Assembly (NCBI GenBank): GCA_018136815.1
Contig: CM030935.1
Location: 2,578,192-2,642,191 of the forward strand
DNA length: 64,000 nt
Reading direction: 5' to 3'
DNA from: Isochrysis galbana
Taxonomy: Eukaryota; Haptophyta; Isochrysidales; Isochrysidaceae
In this document: positions 41,241 through 51,560 of the stretch, in pieces
How the letters are laid out: every line of letters begins with the position of its first letter
Position numbering within the stretch: position 1 is the first letter of the stretch
Notes under the pieces: model-generated
Database searches by the model: none
What the model saw: only the letters and a program-made list of their open reading frames with translations
Told to the model about the DNA's origin: nothing
Translations under genes and position numbers: made by a program

Positions 41241-42525
41241 TAAACCTACGTTTATAAGTAGGGGTCAATGGGGGCCTCGCGACCCCCTCTCTCCATCGCG
41301 GACACGCCCTGGGTGGGCCTGCACATCCACATCCACCCTAAAAAAAACTTCTTAATAATCTCGCCGCGCGCGCGACCCTGCACAGTATCTACGCAGCCAC
41401 GCCCGCTTCCCTTCCCTCCCCCTCCACCTGCCTTGCGGCTCGTCCCCTCGTGCTCTACCTAGGGGCTGGGTGTAGTGGGTTTCCAGTGGCAGACGGTGTG
41501 TACCGATTCTCGACGGCCTGGTTCTCACCTTCCTCCTGTGCCATCGGGCTACCGGCTGATGTGTGTTTGTTCCTTGTGCTGTATCCACATCCACCCTAAC
41601 CCTGTGCCCTTTGGCAGGGGCTGAGCCGTCAACACTCCTGTCCAGACACTCGCTGGGCGCGCGCCGCGCGCCGCACGCATTCGCCTGCTCTGGCCCTCCC
41701 ATCGTACTGACCCCCCCCCTTCACCACTGAGCCACAGACCACCCGAGCCGCCAGCGAAGGAGCGGCTGAGCACTCAACAGAACAACCAAGCAATAAGACT
41801 CCCAATGGGCGCGCGACGCGCGCCGCACGCACTCGCCTGCACTGGCCCCCAATCGTACTGACCCCCCCCCCTTCACCACTGAGACACAGACTATCAGAGC
41901 CGCCAAGAGGGCACCCAGGGCCAGCGAAGCGAGCGAGGGAGAGGCAGGAGAGGCCAGGGCATTGCCCCAACCTCCACTGCCCTCTGAGCTGCCCCAGCAG
42001 GTCATCTGGGGGGTGGGGGGGGTCCCCTCAGAGGGAGGCCATGGCGCGCGCAGGCATCACGCGCCCGTAGGAGAACGCAAAGAATGGCGACAAAAGCAAA
42101 AGCGCAACAAAAAAAGAAACAATCCGGGCCGAATGTAAAAAGGTAATTCCTGCTCCCTTTTGCGATATGTGATATGTGCGCAGGACGACACCTTGCACGT
42201 CAAGCAGACGCCGCGAAAGAGCGGCGGCAGACGAAGAAGGCCCAAAAGGCGGGGGCCGAGCCCCCCCCGGGGGAACGATTAGATACTTGCAGGAGGCGTT
42301 TACGTTTGTCCCCCACAAGAACGAACACCACACCAGCAGGTCTGCCCCAGCCCGCCCCTTGCATTTGGCCCGACGTAGTGCGTAGTGCACGCGGCGCCCC
42401 CCCCCCCCCCCGATACCAAAGACAAAGGAATGAAGGGTGTAGTGCAAAGGAGTGAGTATACTGGGGTATAGGCGATGGAGTTAGAAAGTGCCGTGAGTGT
42501 ATACTCCTTTATTTATAGCTTCCGA
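41241..42525 (+). mobile_element. Element B copy (B3), interrupted
   Basis: The 5' end (ACCTACGTTTATAAGTAGG, GGTCAATGGGGGCCTCGC, CTCTCTCCATCGC) continues to 41340. A 242-bp element I plus one duplication copy interrupts it, and the B body resumes at 41600 (GGCAGGGGCTGAGC, then the module C block at 42246-42290 and GATACCAAAGACAAAGG). The last recognisable part (TGGGGTATAGGCGATGG) ends near 42525 where LINE sequence begins. Outer duplications were not found, so the 3' boundary is approximate. Confidence 0.75.
41341..41582 (-). mobile_element. Short SINE-like element I, copy 2, 17-bp duplication
   Basis: ATCCACATCCACCCTAA is found at 41324-41340 and 41583-41599, exactly outside a 242-bp unit that matches 11566-11790. 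On the minus strand it ends in GTCGCGCGCGCGGCGAGATT, ATTAAGAAG and a T-run beside the left duplication. This is a clear retroposition product inside element B3. A tRNA-type promoter (A and B boxes) could not be recognised in it. Confidence 0.92.
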
Positions 42526-42589
42526 CATAACCCGAGCGCTGAGGGAGGAGGGCCCACGACCCAAACAAACCCCAACCAGCGAGAGAGGC

Positions 42590-44108
42590 GTGGGCACGCA
42601 AGTTAAATCTAACACCCGAAGACTGGAAACACGTGGCGAGCCTATACACGAACCCCCTTCGAAAACACACAGATAAACACCCGCACTTCAAACACATAAA
42701 TAACGCACAGGAGACTGGACTCACGCAATCGCTTCGCTACGGCGACGTCGAAAGCGTGCAGAATGTGCGGCAAATACCGCGAAAGCTCCACGCACCTAGC
42801 ACGATGCCCATCCACGCGACCCGTCTTCGAAACAATAGAAGCGGTAGCAGGCTACGACTACGAACCCGCTAAAAACAGATGAACGGTAGCGCAAAAAAAC
42901 ATGGACAGACTATTCGCCTACCCCAACTCACCAACGCCGGATAGTCTAAAGGCGCTATACATAATAGCATGGAGATACATCCTAGGCGACTTTTATAGAA
43001 TTGAGTTCGAAAACTACACATTCCACCACATACCAGTCATAGAACGCATCCTAATAAATAAATAAAATAATTAATGTTATATCCTAGCCAACCCCACTAG
43101 CTAATTGGACACAACTTTTCCGTCCCGGAATCCCGCCATGCCTGACGAGCCAGATGTCCGAGTGCTACCGGGGGGAGGGGGCATTGCTTCCTCCCCTCGA
43201 TATTTGTCCTCCCCCAGTGCACGCACCGACCCCGCGCACCCCAGCACGTCCTCTCCTCGAGTCCACGCTAGGGGAAAACCCCTTTCGGGTAAAAGCAACG
43301 CGGGGGGGGGGGGGGGGCACTCGTGAATAGGGGCCCAGGAGCGCTAATCTCTCCTCGCCGAAGCGAGTGGCCGCGGCGAGCCGCGGCCCTTCCCTCCTGG
43401 CTCTGGCGCCCCCGTCTTCTCTTACCCAAACGGGGCGAGAAGACACGTTCTTGCCGGAGGGGAGAGCTGCCGCTTCCCCCTCCCCTCCCTCTTCCCTCTT
43501 CCTCCTCTCTTCCCTGTGGCTCTGACCCATGGCGCGCGCCTGCGGCCCCTCTTCAGGTCCCCAGGATGCCGGCAGGGGCCTGGGAGCGCAGCTCAGGGGG
43601 CAGGTGAGGCTGGGGCATGGCCCTGGCCCCTCCTGCCTCTCCCTCGCCGGCTCTCGAGCCCCTGCCAGTCGACTGGAGCTGGCTGGGGGGTCCTGATCAG
43701 GGGGGCCCAGGGGGAGGAGGGGCTGGTCAGAGGGATGGGCAGGCCACGACGGGCCAGGGCGGGCGAGTCAGGCGGGCCTGTGGGGAGAGGAATGGGTCAG
43801 CAGGGCTGTGTGCTCCTGGCAGGCCATCAGGCGTGCCAGGAGAGTGGGTGGTTCCTCCCCCATGGCAGGGGAGGAGTGGAGAGAGAGGGGGGCTCGTGCC
43901 CCCCCATGGGCGAACTAAGTATAAACTTATTTGAGAACGCATCCTAAATAGGTTCACGACCCTTACTCCCCTTACTAGGGGACGCGCGCCATCGAGCTCA
44001 CACTCAGCACTCAGCGGCACGCACAAACACAACGTCCATGGGCAGAAAACCGAAAATCAAGAGCGCGCAGGAACTCAGCGCTCCCGTTTTCGCTTCTAAT
44101 GAGCGATG
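42590..44108 (+). pseudogene. LINE ORF2 C-terminal region, broken
   Basis: KLNLTPEDWKHVASLYTNPL begins a frame that shifts near 42750 into ACRMCGKYRESSTHLARCPS, a C-x2-C-x8-H-x3-C zinc knuckle as found after the reverse transcriptase in many LINEs. It then has an in-frame TGA where tryptophan is expected (about 42880). The frame goes on with MDRLFAYPNSPTPDSLKALY and EFENYTFHHIPVIERIL, is interrupted at 43055 by element A2, and resumes after 43947. Another shift precedes GRKPKIKSAQELSAPVF and the stop near 44108. Clearly a dead copy. Confidence 0.85.
43055..43933 (-). mobile_element. Element A copy (A2) inserted in LINE, 14-bp duplication
   Basis: AGAACGCATCCTAA stands at 43041-43054 and 43934-43947, outside an 879-bp unit nearly identical to A1. 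Both duplication copies are LINE coding sequence (IERIL), so insertion came after the LINE. The AT tail beside the left duplication is longer than in A1 (three TAAA-like units), as expected for a variable 3' tail, and fixes the 3' end of element A. The hairpin at the right end (AACTAAGTATAAACTTA) is the 5' terminus. Confidence 0.94.
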
Positions 44109-44540
44109 ACCTTGCCATGGTGGGGCGAGCGCTAGGCATAGAAGCCAGACTGATCACTAATCACCAAAAACCTCACTCAGGCAGCTGCAACCGAAGCCGG
44201 CCAGTGAACTAACTGGCCGGCATCACCTTAGAACGCCCACCTTGACACGACCTAAGGCAAGCGCGACCCGACAAAAAGACCCATGCGAAGACGGACGCAC
44301 TGAAAACCGGTAGCCCGGTGGCGCAGGAGGGAGAAGGCGACTAGACCGCCGGGGACCGGGATACACACGCCGCCTGCCACCGAGAAGCCGAGAAGCCTCG
44401 TTCACCGAGCCCCTACGTAGTGCACGAGGGGAGTAGCCGCGAGGCGGGTGAAGGGAGTGGGAAGGGATGCGGGCGTGGCTGCGAGAAGGTTTGTGCACAG
44501 CCGCGCGTGTGGTGAGGAATTTAAGAAGTTTTTTAATACT
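44109..44540 (+). repeat. LINE 3' untranslated region and terminal hairpin
   Basis: Follows the broken LINE reading frame. It holds AACTGGCCGGC hairpins near 44205. The end, CACAGCCGCGCGTGTGGTGA then GGAATTTAAGAAG and a T-run at about 44500-44535, has the same plan as the tails of elements I and D (GC hairpin, GTGAG/GCGAG, ATTAAGAAG, T-run). This is inferred to be the sequence recognised by the LINE reverse transcriptase. Confidence 0.65.
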
Positions 44541-44871
44541 ACTAGTAGTAAGTAATATATAAGCACACGTCAGCGGCGGGAGGGCCGAATGCGCACACTT
44601 GAGAGAATGCACGGCACTCACAAGCAGCCCCCCTTCTTGACACATGACACCCAACATCCTAGCGTTGTCACACCTCCCTTCGCGTAAACCCTGTGCTGCC
44701 CCTCGCGCGCGTCGCTCTCCTCTACCCCCCCCCCCCCCCCACTTCTCGCTCCCCGCCTTCCTCGAGCGTTCCGCCTTTCAGGGTATCTCCCGACCGATCA
44801 ACTCTATCCTTTGTTTTTTCGCCATGAGCTAAGGGGCGCTTCGACACGCTCGCGTGTACTGCGGCGACGTT
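44541..44871. other. Spacer with C-run
   Basis: 3' flank of the unknown multi-exon gene. A run of about 17 C lies near 44727. No other feature. Confidence 0.4.
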
Positions 44872-46325
44872 CTACATGCCCCGAAGCGGCGGGGGCTCGC
44901 AGACAAAGACTTCGACGTCTGGGTCGTCCGGCTCAGGATCCTCTTCCTCCACCTCAACTTCCTCGCCCTCATTCCTCCGCTGCTGGAGCTTCAACGCCAT
45001 GTTGTAGTCCTTCTCCTTGTGAAAACGAAGCCACTCCAACGCCTCGCCAACGTCGTCCTTGACGGCGATCTCATTGGCGGCCTCAACAGCATCCTTGGCA
45101 CGGATAAGGTGATCGTTGCGCAGCTTCGCGACGAGTCCAGTCCTCTTTTCATAGTCCTCAATTCGAGCAGGGTCTGTGATCTTGCCCTCTGCAATGAGCT
45201 CGCCTTCGTCCCGTAGCCTGACAACAATGTGAGAGGAAGGTGTGAGGTGGAACGTTTACAGATGAATGACAAGAGGATGTGATGCACCGACGCTCTCGAA
45301 GAGCTAGGCCCGGACGGATGGGGTGGCCGGATAGTGGAAAATAACGGTCTGCTCTCGGCTACGTTGAGATGCGCGTTGTTGAGGGTGAAAGCAGGCATGC
45401 AGGCTAGGAGAGGGTCCTATTGCAGGACATTGACTGTAGCGCACGAGCAGGCCCGTGCTCTCACATGTTGTTCTCATCAAGATAGCCCAACTTTTTCCAG
45501 GCCTTCGTCTGCTCGCGCCCATACCTAGATAGGACAAGGACACAATTCGTTCGTGTTGGAAGCAAACCGGATACGATGTTCCAAGAGGTTTTGGACAAAA
45601 GTATTTGGAGCTTGTCGACTCGACAGGTTGGCATGAAGATCGTTCATGGCTCGCAACTTACGGCATGTAGCTAAGATCGACGGGCTCATAGCACTTGTTC
45701 TCCGCATCCCAGTCCTTCTTCCAGATAGAGAGCTGCATCAACATCTTGTCCGAGAATACCTACAAGTCCAGCCGTCAAAATGGGATGCAATGAGGTGGAG
45801 AAGGTAGAGGTCTCCAACGTCGATAAGTCGAAGATGGACTCTTGCTTGGCAGCTGTCAGGTCTCCTCGTCAAGGGCGATATGCCAAAATATCCACACTCT
45901 CTGTTGTCGTCACCTGCTCTTTCCGCGGCACCCATGTGAATTCTGGGTCATCCGGCGGCGCTTTTTCTGAGTAATAGGCGTCCCCATTGAAGACCTCGCC
46001 AAGAGTCTCCTCGTCTGAGCGGATCTTATTGGAGGCGAGGAGCTCAAAGGATCCTAGCGGCATCTCATCTGGATAATGGTAGGCCACGATCTCTTTCTGC
46101 GAACGGAGTAGGGACCAAACGAGTGTTCAAGCAGCAGCTCATGGCAGTGCACGCACAGGTGGGTGGGTAGGTAGCACTTACGCAGAGTCGGATGGTGTAG
46201 TTCTCCTCTGCGGCGAAGTTGAGCGACTTGACCTCCTGCGACATCAGCGTGATGTATGCCTGCTCTTCGTCGTGTCTATACAGGTCGGTCGTCTCGACCT
46301 CGATCTCCTCCGGCTTGGGCAGCTC
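44872..46325 (-). CDS. Hypothetical conserved-looking gene, at least five exons, 5' end missing
   Basis: Exons 46325-46182, 46096-45914, 45759-45662, 45524-45465 and 45217-44872 join through GT-AG introns into one frame of 276 residues with phases that agree at every junction. The sequence reads ELPKPEEIEVETTDLYRHDE at the start, then YHYPDEMPLGSFELLASNKI, DDPEFTWVPRKEQ, QLSIWKKDWDAENKCYEPVD, RDEGELIAEGKITDPARIED and EALEWLRFHKEKDYNMALKL, and ends in an acidic tail. There are no membrane segments. The first exon here starts at an acceptor (CCGGCTGCAG), so at least one coding exon lies upstream near 46600, but I could not place it. No family is recognised. Confidence 0.78.
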
Positions 46326-46931
46326 CTGCAGCCGGTGTGGGCGGCTCTCTCTCTCTCTCCATCTCCTGCCGACGCGCCTGCCTCACTACTGCTTGCCCGC
46401 CTCCCGCCTTCCCGCCCCCCGCCCCCCCTCCCCCCTTCCCCGAGTGGTTCCAGCCCGCGTGCGAGTCGTGTGCCGCCTCACGGGTGTGCAGCGGGCGCGT
46501 GCCCAATATCCTAACCCCCCCTTTCATCCCCCTACCCACCGCCCCCCATACCCGCACCCACCCCCATCCCCGGTTGCCCACCCCCCATCCTCCCTTCCCA
46601 CTCAGCTCGCCTCGGACATCCCGCCGGCCGCGCGCGCCGTGGTGGGCTGGTTTTCGACCCCTGCAACAACTCACATTGTTTACGAAGTATCGACTCATCT
46701 TCTCACCATGTTACATTGTACTACAAATAGACTTATCTTCATCTTATGTCTTGTATGACCAGCGGGCTTGCGGGCTTTACCCCCTCCACAAGACAAGATT
46801 TTCTTGCGTAAAATTTGCGGCCCTTTTCTCGTCGTACCAAGAAAATCAGATTAAAACCCTTTGCCAGCACATGTCGTGTTCTTCGCGTTGGTTTATTGAT
46901 GTTTTCGCTGTTTTGTTGGGCGCCCTTGTGC
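46326..46931. other. First intron / 5' region of unknown gene, C-rich
   Basis: A C/T-rich stretch to about 46610, then AT-richer sequence. A start such as ATGTCCGAGGCG (minus strand, about 46621) is possible but no donor joins it in frame. Open frames through this part are low-complexity. Confidence 0.35.
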
Positions 46932-46939
46932 CTTGTGGC

Positions 46940-47130
46940 CCTAGATGGGAAATACGGTGCAAGGGCCTGCAAAAACAGCCAAATACATATGTATTTGGCC
47001 TCCGGCCAAATACATTTCAAATACATTCGAGGCCTACAACCCAGACCCAGGCCACGCTTCAAATACAGCCAAATACATATATGTATTTGGTCTCTGGCCA
47101 AATACGGTAAATACGTATTTCCCATCTAGG
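46940..47130. mobile_element. 191-bp MITE with 17-bp TIRs and 8-bp duplication
   Basis: CCTAGATGGGAAATACG at the left end is perfectly inverted at the right end, and CTTGTGGC flanks both sides (46932-46939, 47131-47138). The interior holds several CCAAATACAT/ATGTATTTGG inverted repeats and could fold extensively. No coding sequence. An 8-bp duplication is typical of hAT elements, although the termini do not start with the usual CAG or TAG. Non-autonomous. Confidence 0.9.
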
Positions 47131-47178
47131 CTTGTGGCTTGTGGTGGCCCATCGGTGCCGGAGACATCTTTCTCCTTC

Positions 47179-47442
47179 AAAAAAAAACATCTGAAGATTC
47201 TGGGCTACACACCTACTAGTTTCAGGTCCTCCCGTCACTCACTAACACCGCCCTTATCCTCCCTCCCTCCATCTCCTTCTCTTTCTCTTTCCTCTTTCCC
47301 TGCCCCCTTCTTTCCTTTTTCTTCGGTTTCCGGGGTCCGGCCTTGGTACACTACCTAGGGCCTGGTTCTGGTTCGGAGCGTGGGGTTCGGGCAGGTCTTT
47401 TGCGTTGCTGTTTTGTCTCGTGTGCCTGTCTGGGTACGTGTA
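47179..47442 (-). mobile_element. SINE-like element E, copy 1
   Basis: On the plus strand an A-run and CATCTGAAGATTCTGGGCTA start the unit (3' end on the minus strand). A C/T-rich middle and TTTCCGGGGTCCGGCCTTGG, CACTACCTAGGG and GTTCGGGCAGG follow. The same order is seen at 55606-55840. ACATCTTTCTCCTTC before it and ACATCTTTTTCTCCTTC after it form a near-perfect duplication differing by two T. The tail is shared with element B2. Confidence 0.75.
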
Positions 47443-47459
47443 ACATCTTTTTCTCCTTC

Positions 47460-48241
47460 TACTACCCGCCGCCGGCGCAATGCCCCTCGCCGACCACACC
47501 AATCACCAATCTCCCAGAGCCAGTGAGGGGCAAGCCTGGGCACGCGCGCAAGGAGGACCAAGATAGAAATGTTGGTTGCCAAGGCCGAGGAGCGAGGAGG
47601 CTCGCACTGCGGTCGCCAAGGCCAAGGCGAAGGAGCGGCTCGTGGCCGCGAATGCGACGGCGACGGTGGAAAAGAGCTAGTGAACGGCGACGGAGCATCG
47701 AGGGGGCGCCTACGACCGGAGATGAGAAGATAGAATAGAAAAGGAGCTCAGCCCAGTTTACTTACTATAGAGCTCGTGTCGCATTCGCGAGCCTCTGCAG
47801 GCTATTCCGCTATTTTCCGCTCTACCGTTATAACCGCGATGGTAAATCATCAATCTTCGTTCTTATGTCTATCTCTACGTCTACGACGGCTCCACGCTTC
47901 TATCAATCACTACACTTCACTCAATATTGGTCTACCATTATATCCACGTGGCCAAGCAGCTTCTACAGGCGTCTTTCTACTCGGAATATGAATATGCTCT
48001 AGCTCTGGACTGATCACCCAGGCATGGAGATCAAGGGAGTAGTAAGCACGTGTCGATGATGACCAAGGAAGTAGCGAGCATCTTGCTTGCTAAAGTACAC
48101 CCTCAAGAACCTCAAGCATCTAGACTTTGTAAGTCTAACACCTCTGTAAGCTTCTAGACTTTTTAAGTCTACCAGCTACTCCATGGCTAAGCTACGAAAA
48201 GCTATAGGTAAAGTGCACGCCGCTGTGCTCGCGTTGAGACG
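47460..48241. other. Intergenic, nothing recognised
   Basis: A Lys/Ala/Glu-coding stretch at 47540-47680 has no clear frame. Short inverted words around CTTCTAGACTTTTTAAGTC occur near 48150. No gene supported. Confidence 0.4.
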
Positions 48242-49192
48242 CTATTCGCCGATGAATCTGGTAGGATCTTCACTAAGCATGGATGAATCCCTTTTGCGCC
48301 TTTTCTGTGTGCAATCCTTCTCTAGGACGACGAGTTCTCTTCTGGCCAATTGGTTCCTTCTTTGCTCTCTCTGTTGACCCACCGAGATCAGAAAGAAATC
48401 CAGACCCACGAGCAAAGAAAGCTTCGACTCCCTCAAACACGAAGAACGGATGACCAAAGAATTCTTTCGGAAGTTCAGCCCACGCACGTCCAACGCAAAG
48501 TTGAGAAGATAACGCCGCATCGACGAAACACCTACAGATGCCACATCGGCCGCCGTCTCCACAGGGCAGCCATGCCCCATGTAGTAGAGGCACGCTGCCA
48601 CCTGAAAGGAGGTGGAGGGGTGATCCAAGTGCGCCAAGGCACGCCGCATGCGTCCACCCGCCACCGCACCGGCCACGGGCAGCTTCCGCATGCAGCCCGA
48701 CTGCTCCACATGGCAGACGAGTTCGTTGAACAGCTCGCGACGCATCCGCATGTGGTGGTAAAAGGTGAGGTCATCGCCCTCGGTGAAGTAGGCAAACAGC
48801 GAGCTGTTGCGCCACTTACCGCGGACTCTGTGCACCCTACGCACCTCCTGCCCCTCACGCGAGTGCGCGACCGCCAGGCACAGCGCCACGATGAGCCGCT
48901 TGCGCCGCGCTTGCTGCGCCCGCATCTGCGTCTCAACCTGGGCGACGAGAGTGGGCCAGAGGCGCGCGTGGCCATGAATGACCTCGGCTGCGCCGGTCAC
49001 GCCGGCCAGCGCGGCCCGGTTCGCTTGGTTCACTCGCGCGCCAGCCCGTGGCGAGCGGGGGCTCCTGGGCGCCATCGCGACGATGGCAGCCGGCGCCGAG
49101 TGATCCAGAGCGTTCAGTTTTGTTTTGACAAAGCAAAAAATTAGATAAATTTTTGCGGCCGTTTTCCCCATAACGCGCGCGACTGTCGGCAA
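48242..49192 (-). pseudogene. PIF/Harbinger-like transposase N-terminal remnant
   Basis: 316 residues. The part from FTEGDDLTFYHHMRMRRELF through ELVCHVEQSG and STSFQVAACLYYMGHGCPVE to VASVGVSSMRRYLLNFALDV has the plan of the helix-turn-helix region before the DDE domain of Harbinger and related transposases. This region recognises the element ends. The following residues change character and no DDE triad is present; related coding (ELPKEFFGHPFFVF) continues in another frame. This suggests a frameshifted, truncated copy or a domesticated N-terminal fragment. It is divergent to the SR-protein gene. Confidence 0.6.
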
Positions 49193-49464
49193 GGGGGGTA
49201 AGCAGTGTAAAGTAGAGAGCGCTTGGGGAACCCGAGAGGAAGAGCAGAGGCCGCCGGAGGCGCGCCGCGTCGCCGCCGCTGCTCCCGCCTCTCCCCCTCC
49301 CTCCCCGAGCCCCCCCGCCCCCCCCCCCCCCTCCTCCCCCCCCCCTCGCCCCCCTGTCCGGGCGCGCTGCCCCCCCCCGCCCCCCCGCCCCCCCCCCGCC
49401 TCCCCTTTCCCCCCACCAAGCCTCCTCCGCGACTCCCCCCCTCACCGTCACTCGCGCAGCCGCC
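49193..49464. promoter_or_regulatory. Divergent upstream region with long C-tracts
   Basis: Between the transposase remnant and the SR gene. Runs of C dominate 49310-49430 and end about 35 bp before the SR start codon, so part is probably the transcribed leader. No specific site is identifiable. Confidence 0.35.
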
Positions 49465-50160
49465 ATGGTGCAGCGCGTCTACCTGGGCAACCTCGACCCG
49501 CGCATCTCGAAGGAACAGATCCAGGACGAGTCGGCACGATTCGGCAAGCTCACCGACGTCTGGGTCGCGCGTAACCCCCCTGGATTCGCATTCGTCACCT
49601 TTGAAGATGAACGAGACGCTAGGGACATGATGGAGGCACTCTCCGGAGGGGACGGCCCACTTGGCAGGGTCAGGATCGAGCTGGCCAAGAACCAAGGCGG
49701 TCGTCAAGCGGGGCCGCAAGGCACCGGACGTGGTGGCTACGGCGGAGGCGGATACGGCGGAGGCGGATACGGTGGAGGCGGATACGGTGGAGGCGGATAC
49801 GGGGGCCCACCGCCGCGACGCAACGACGACCGCGCCCGCGGATATGACGACCGCCCGCGCGGATATGACGACCGCCCGCGCGGATACGACGACCGCGCAC
49901 GCGGTTATGATGACCGCGGCCGCGGGGCCGATGACCGCCCACGCGGGTATGATGACCGCCCACGCGGGTATGACGACCGTGTTGACCGTGGACGCGGATT
50001 TGATGACCGCGGACGAAATGATCGCGGACGCGCACACTCGCGTTCGCGCTCTCGCGATCGCCGCCGACGATCGCCGTCGCGTTCTCCGTCGGACGACCGG
50101 AGGCGGCCGAAGCCCACCAAGAAGTATTCGGACGAGGCGCCTGAAGATAAAGATCGGTAG
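49465..50160 (+). CDS. SR-type splicing factor (RRM + Gly-rich + RS)
   Basis: 231 residues. An RRM covers about residues 3-76, with RNP2 VYLGNL (5-10) and RNP1 GFAFVTFE (40-47). A run of GGGGY repeats follows (about 90-112), then about ten RGYDDR-type repeats (120-180), and an Arg/Ser segment (SRSRSRDRRRRSPSRSPSDD) before an acidic end. This is the layout of small SR proteins such as SRSF3/SRSF7 and plant RSZ/SR factors, which bind exonic enhancers in the nucleus. The RGYDDR block is unusual and may be an RGG-like RNA-binding or phase-separating part. The stop TAG overlaps a possible splice donor (CGGTAGGT), so alternative 3' splicing is possible. Confidence 0.88.
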   Translation: MVQRVYLGNLDPRISKEQIQDESARFGKLTDVWVARNPPGFAFVTFEDERDARDMMEALSGGDGPLGRVRIELAKNQGGRQAGPQGTGRGGYGGGGYGGGGYGGGGYGGGGYGGPPPRRNDDRARGYDDRPRGYDDRPRGYDDRARGYDDRGRGADDRPRGYDDRPRGYDDRVDRGRGFDDRGRNDRGRAHSRSRSRDRRRRSPSRSPSDDRRRPKPTKKYSDEAPEDKDR

Positions 50161-51560
50161 GTCTCAACTTGCCCTCACAAAACTCCGCCACTGTAGCATT
50201 TCTGCTTCACGCCTCCCGCTGCAACCATCCCAGTCTTTGCGGAAGGTGGTCGATACGCCGACCCCGTCTTCTGAGCCTGCTTGCTCCCTTTTTGCGGCAT
50301 CGCGTGTGCGCAGGGGGGAGGACAGGAAGAGGGGAGGTGAGGGTTCTACCCCGCCACTTTCCTCATCCTACGGTGCACTTGTCGTGGTGCCATTAGCAAC
50401 CACACATCTGTGCCCGGTGTCCCAAGTCGTGTTAAGCCTCGTCGTATTCACATCTTCGCGTCTTTGCTGCAACCTTTCAGATTTTGATGAGGAGAAAGAC
50501 CACAACCGGGATCGCGAGGATGATCAACAAGAGAGGAAGTACTCGAACAAGGAATGCGCGGACCGCGCTTAAGCGCCGAAGTAGCTGCAGTTGCCCAAAT
50601 TGAGTTAAGTTCGGGTGTTTCTTATGCTTGTCACCTGATCACAAGCTTCTGGACTGGTCAGAGCCACACCTGCATGTCTTGCTGTGGCTTTCGCTTCAAG
50701 TGCGCACCATGCGTCCTCGGCACTGGTTGCCACCTTCTCGCCTAGAGATATGCGTCATGCCCGCTCGCTCGCTCGCTCGCTCGATTGGCGGCGCACTCCT
50801 CGATATGCGTCCTAACTGGTATGTCCCCACTTTTAGTAATGGAAACCCTGGGCCTCACATGTAAATCTATTCTTGCCAACCCCCTGGGTGCCCCTGAGCT
50901 CCCCAGGGAAGCACTGGTCTTGCGTGCTCCCCACGTTCTGTTCTCTTGCTCTCTATCCAGGGCGACAGATCCTCCATCGGACTCGCTTTCGTGTCTGTTA
51001 CGGATCTCGTGGCCTTGGCCGCGATTTGAGGCGCCACGCATGTTGCGAACCCTTGAACTCGCACATCGGTGGGCTCGCATTGTTTGATCAGTAAACATCG
51101 CGAGGTGATGCTGCGGTGCCCGTGCCGCTTTCTGGTCTTTTGACCTTGCAATTCGGCGCACTCTTGCATCAATATTCAGGGTTCTGAGACCGTCAATCGG
51201 ATTCGACGTGAGATTGCTCCTTCACAAGCCTTGGATATCGCGATGTGGCTGAAAGCGAATGTTGCGGTGTCCTTGCAAGCTGCTGTTTCCGTGTGCCCAT
51301 GGCTACGGTAGGTAGAGATGACGATGCAAGGCGATTCATCCATACGTGGTCAAGGCCGTTGTGTGTGTTATGTGAGGTTAGTACGCGTTGCGGTATTGAC
51401 AGCATCACCTGTCCACTCAACAGAGAGTGTACGGGAAGGACGGTGAGGGGACGAAAATGCGAACGACCTAATCCGACCTGCGCAAGAGTTATAGGAATAC
51501 ATGGTACTTCAGTAGTAACTAGAATTAGTATGGGTTAGTAGAGGTGGCGGTGTGAAAAAG
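50161..51560. other. Long intergenic stretch, nothing recognised
   Basis: Probably starts with the SR gene's 3' untranslated region. A charged frame at 50481-50572 follows an acceptor-like TTTCAG, but it does not join the SR frame through the GT at 50157. A CGCT run lies at about 50762-50781. No repeats or RNA genes seen. Confidence 0.45.

Noticed and set aside
50157-50572. Alternative splicing of the SR gene to the charged frame FDEEKDHNRDREDDQQ
   Set aside because: The GT at 50157 leaves two bases of a codon, and the TTTCAG acceptor at 50480 would need one, so the join enters a stop (TGA). No other donor near the end fits.
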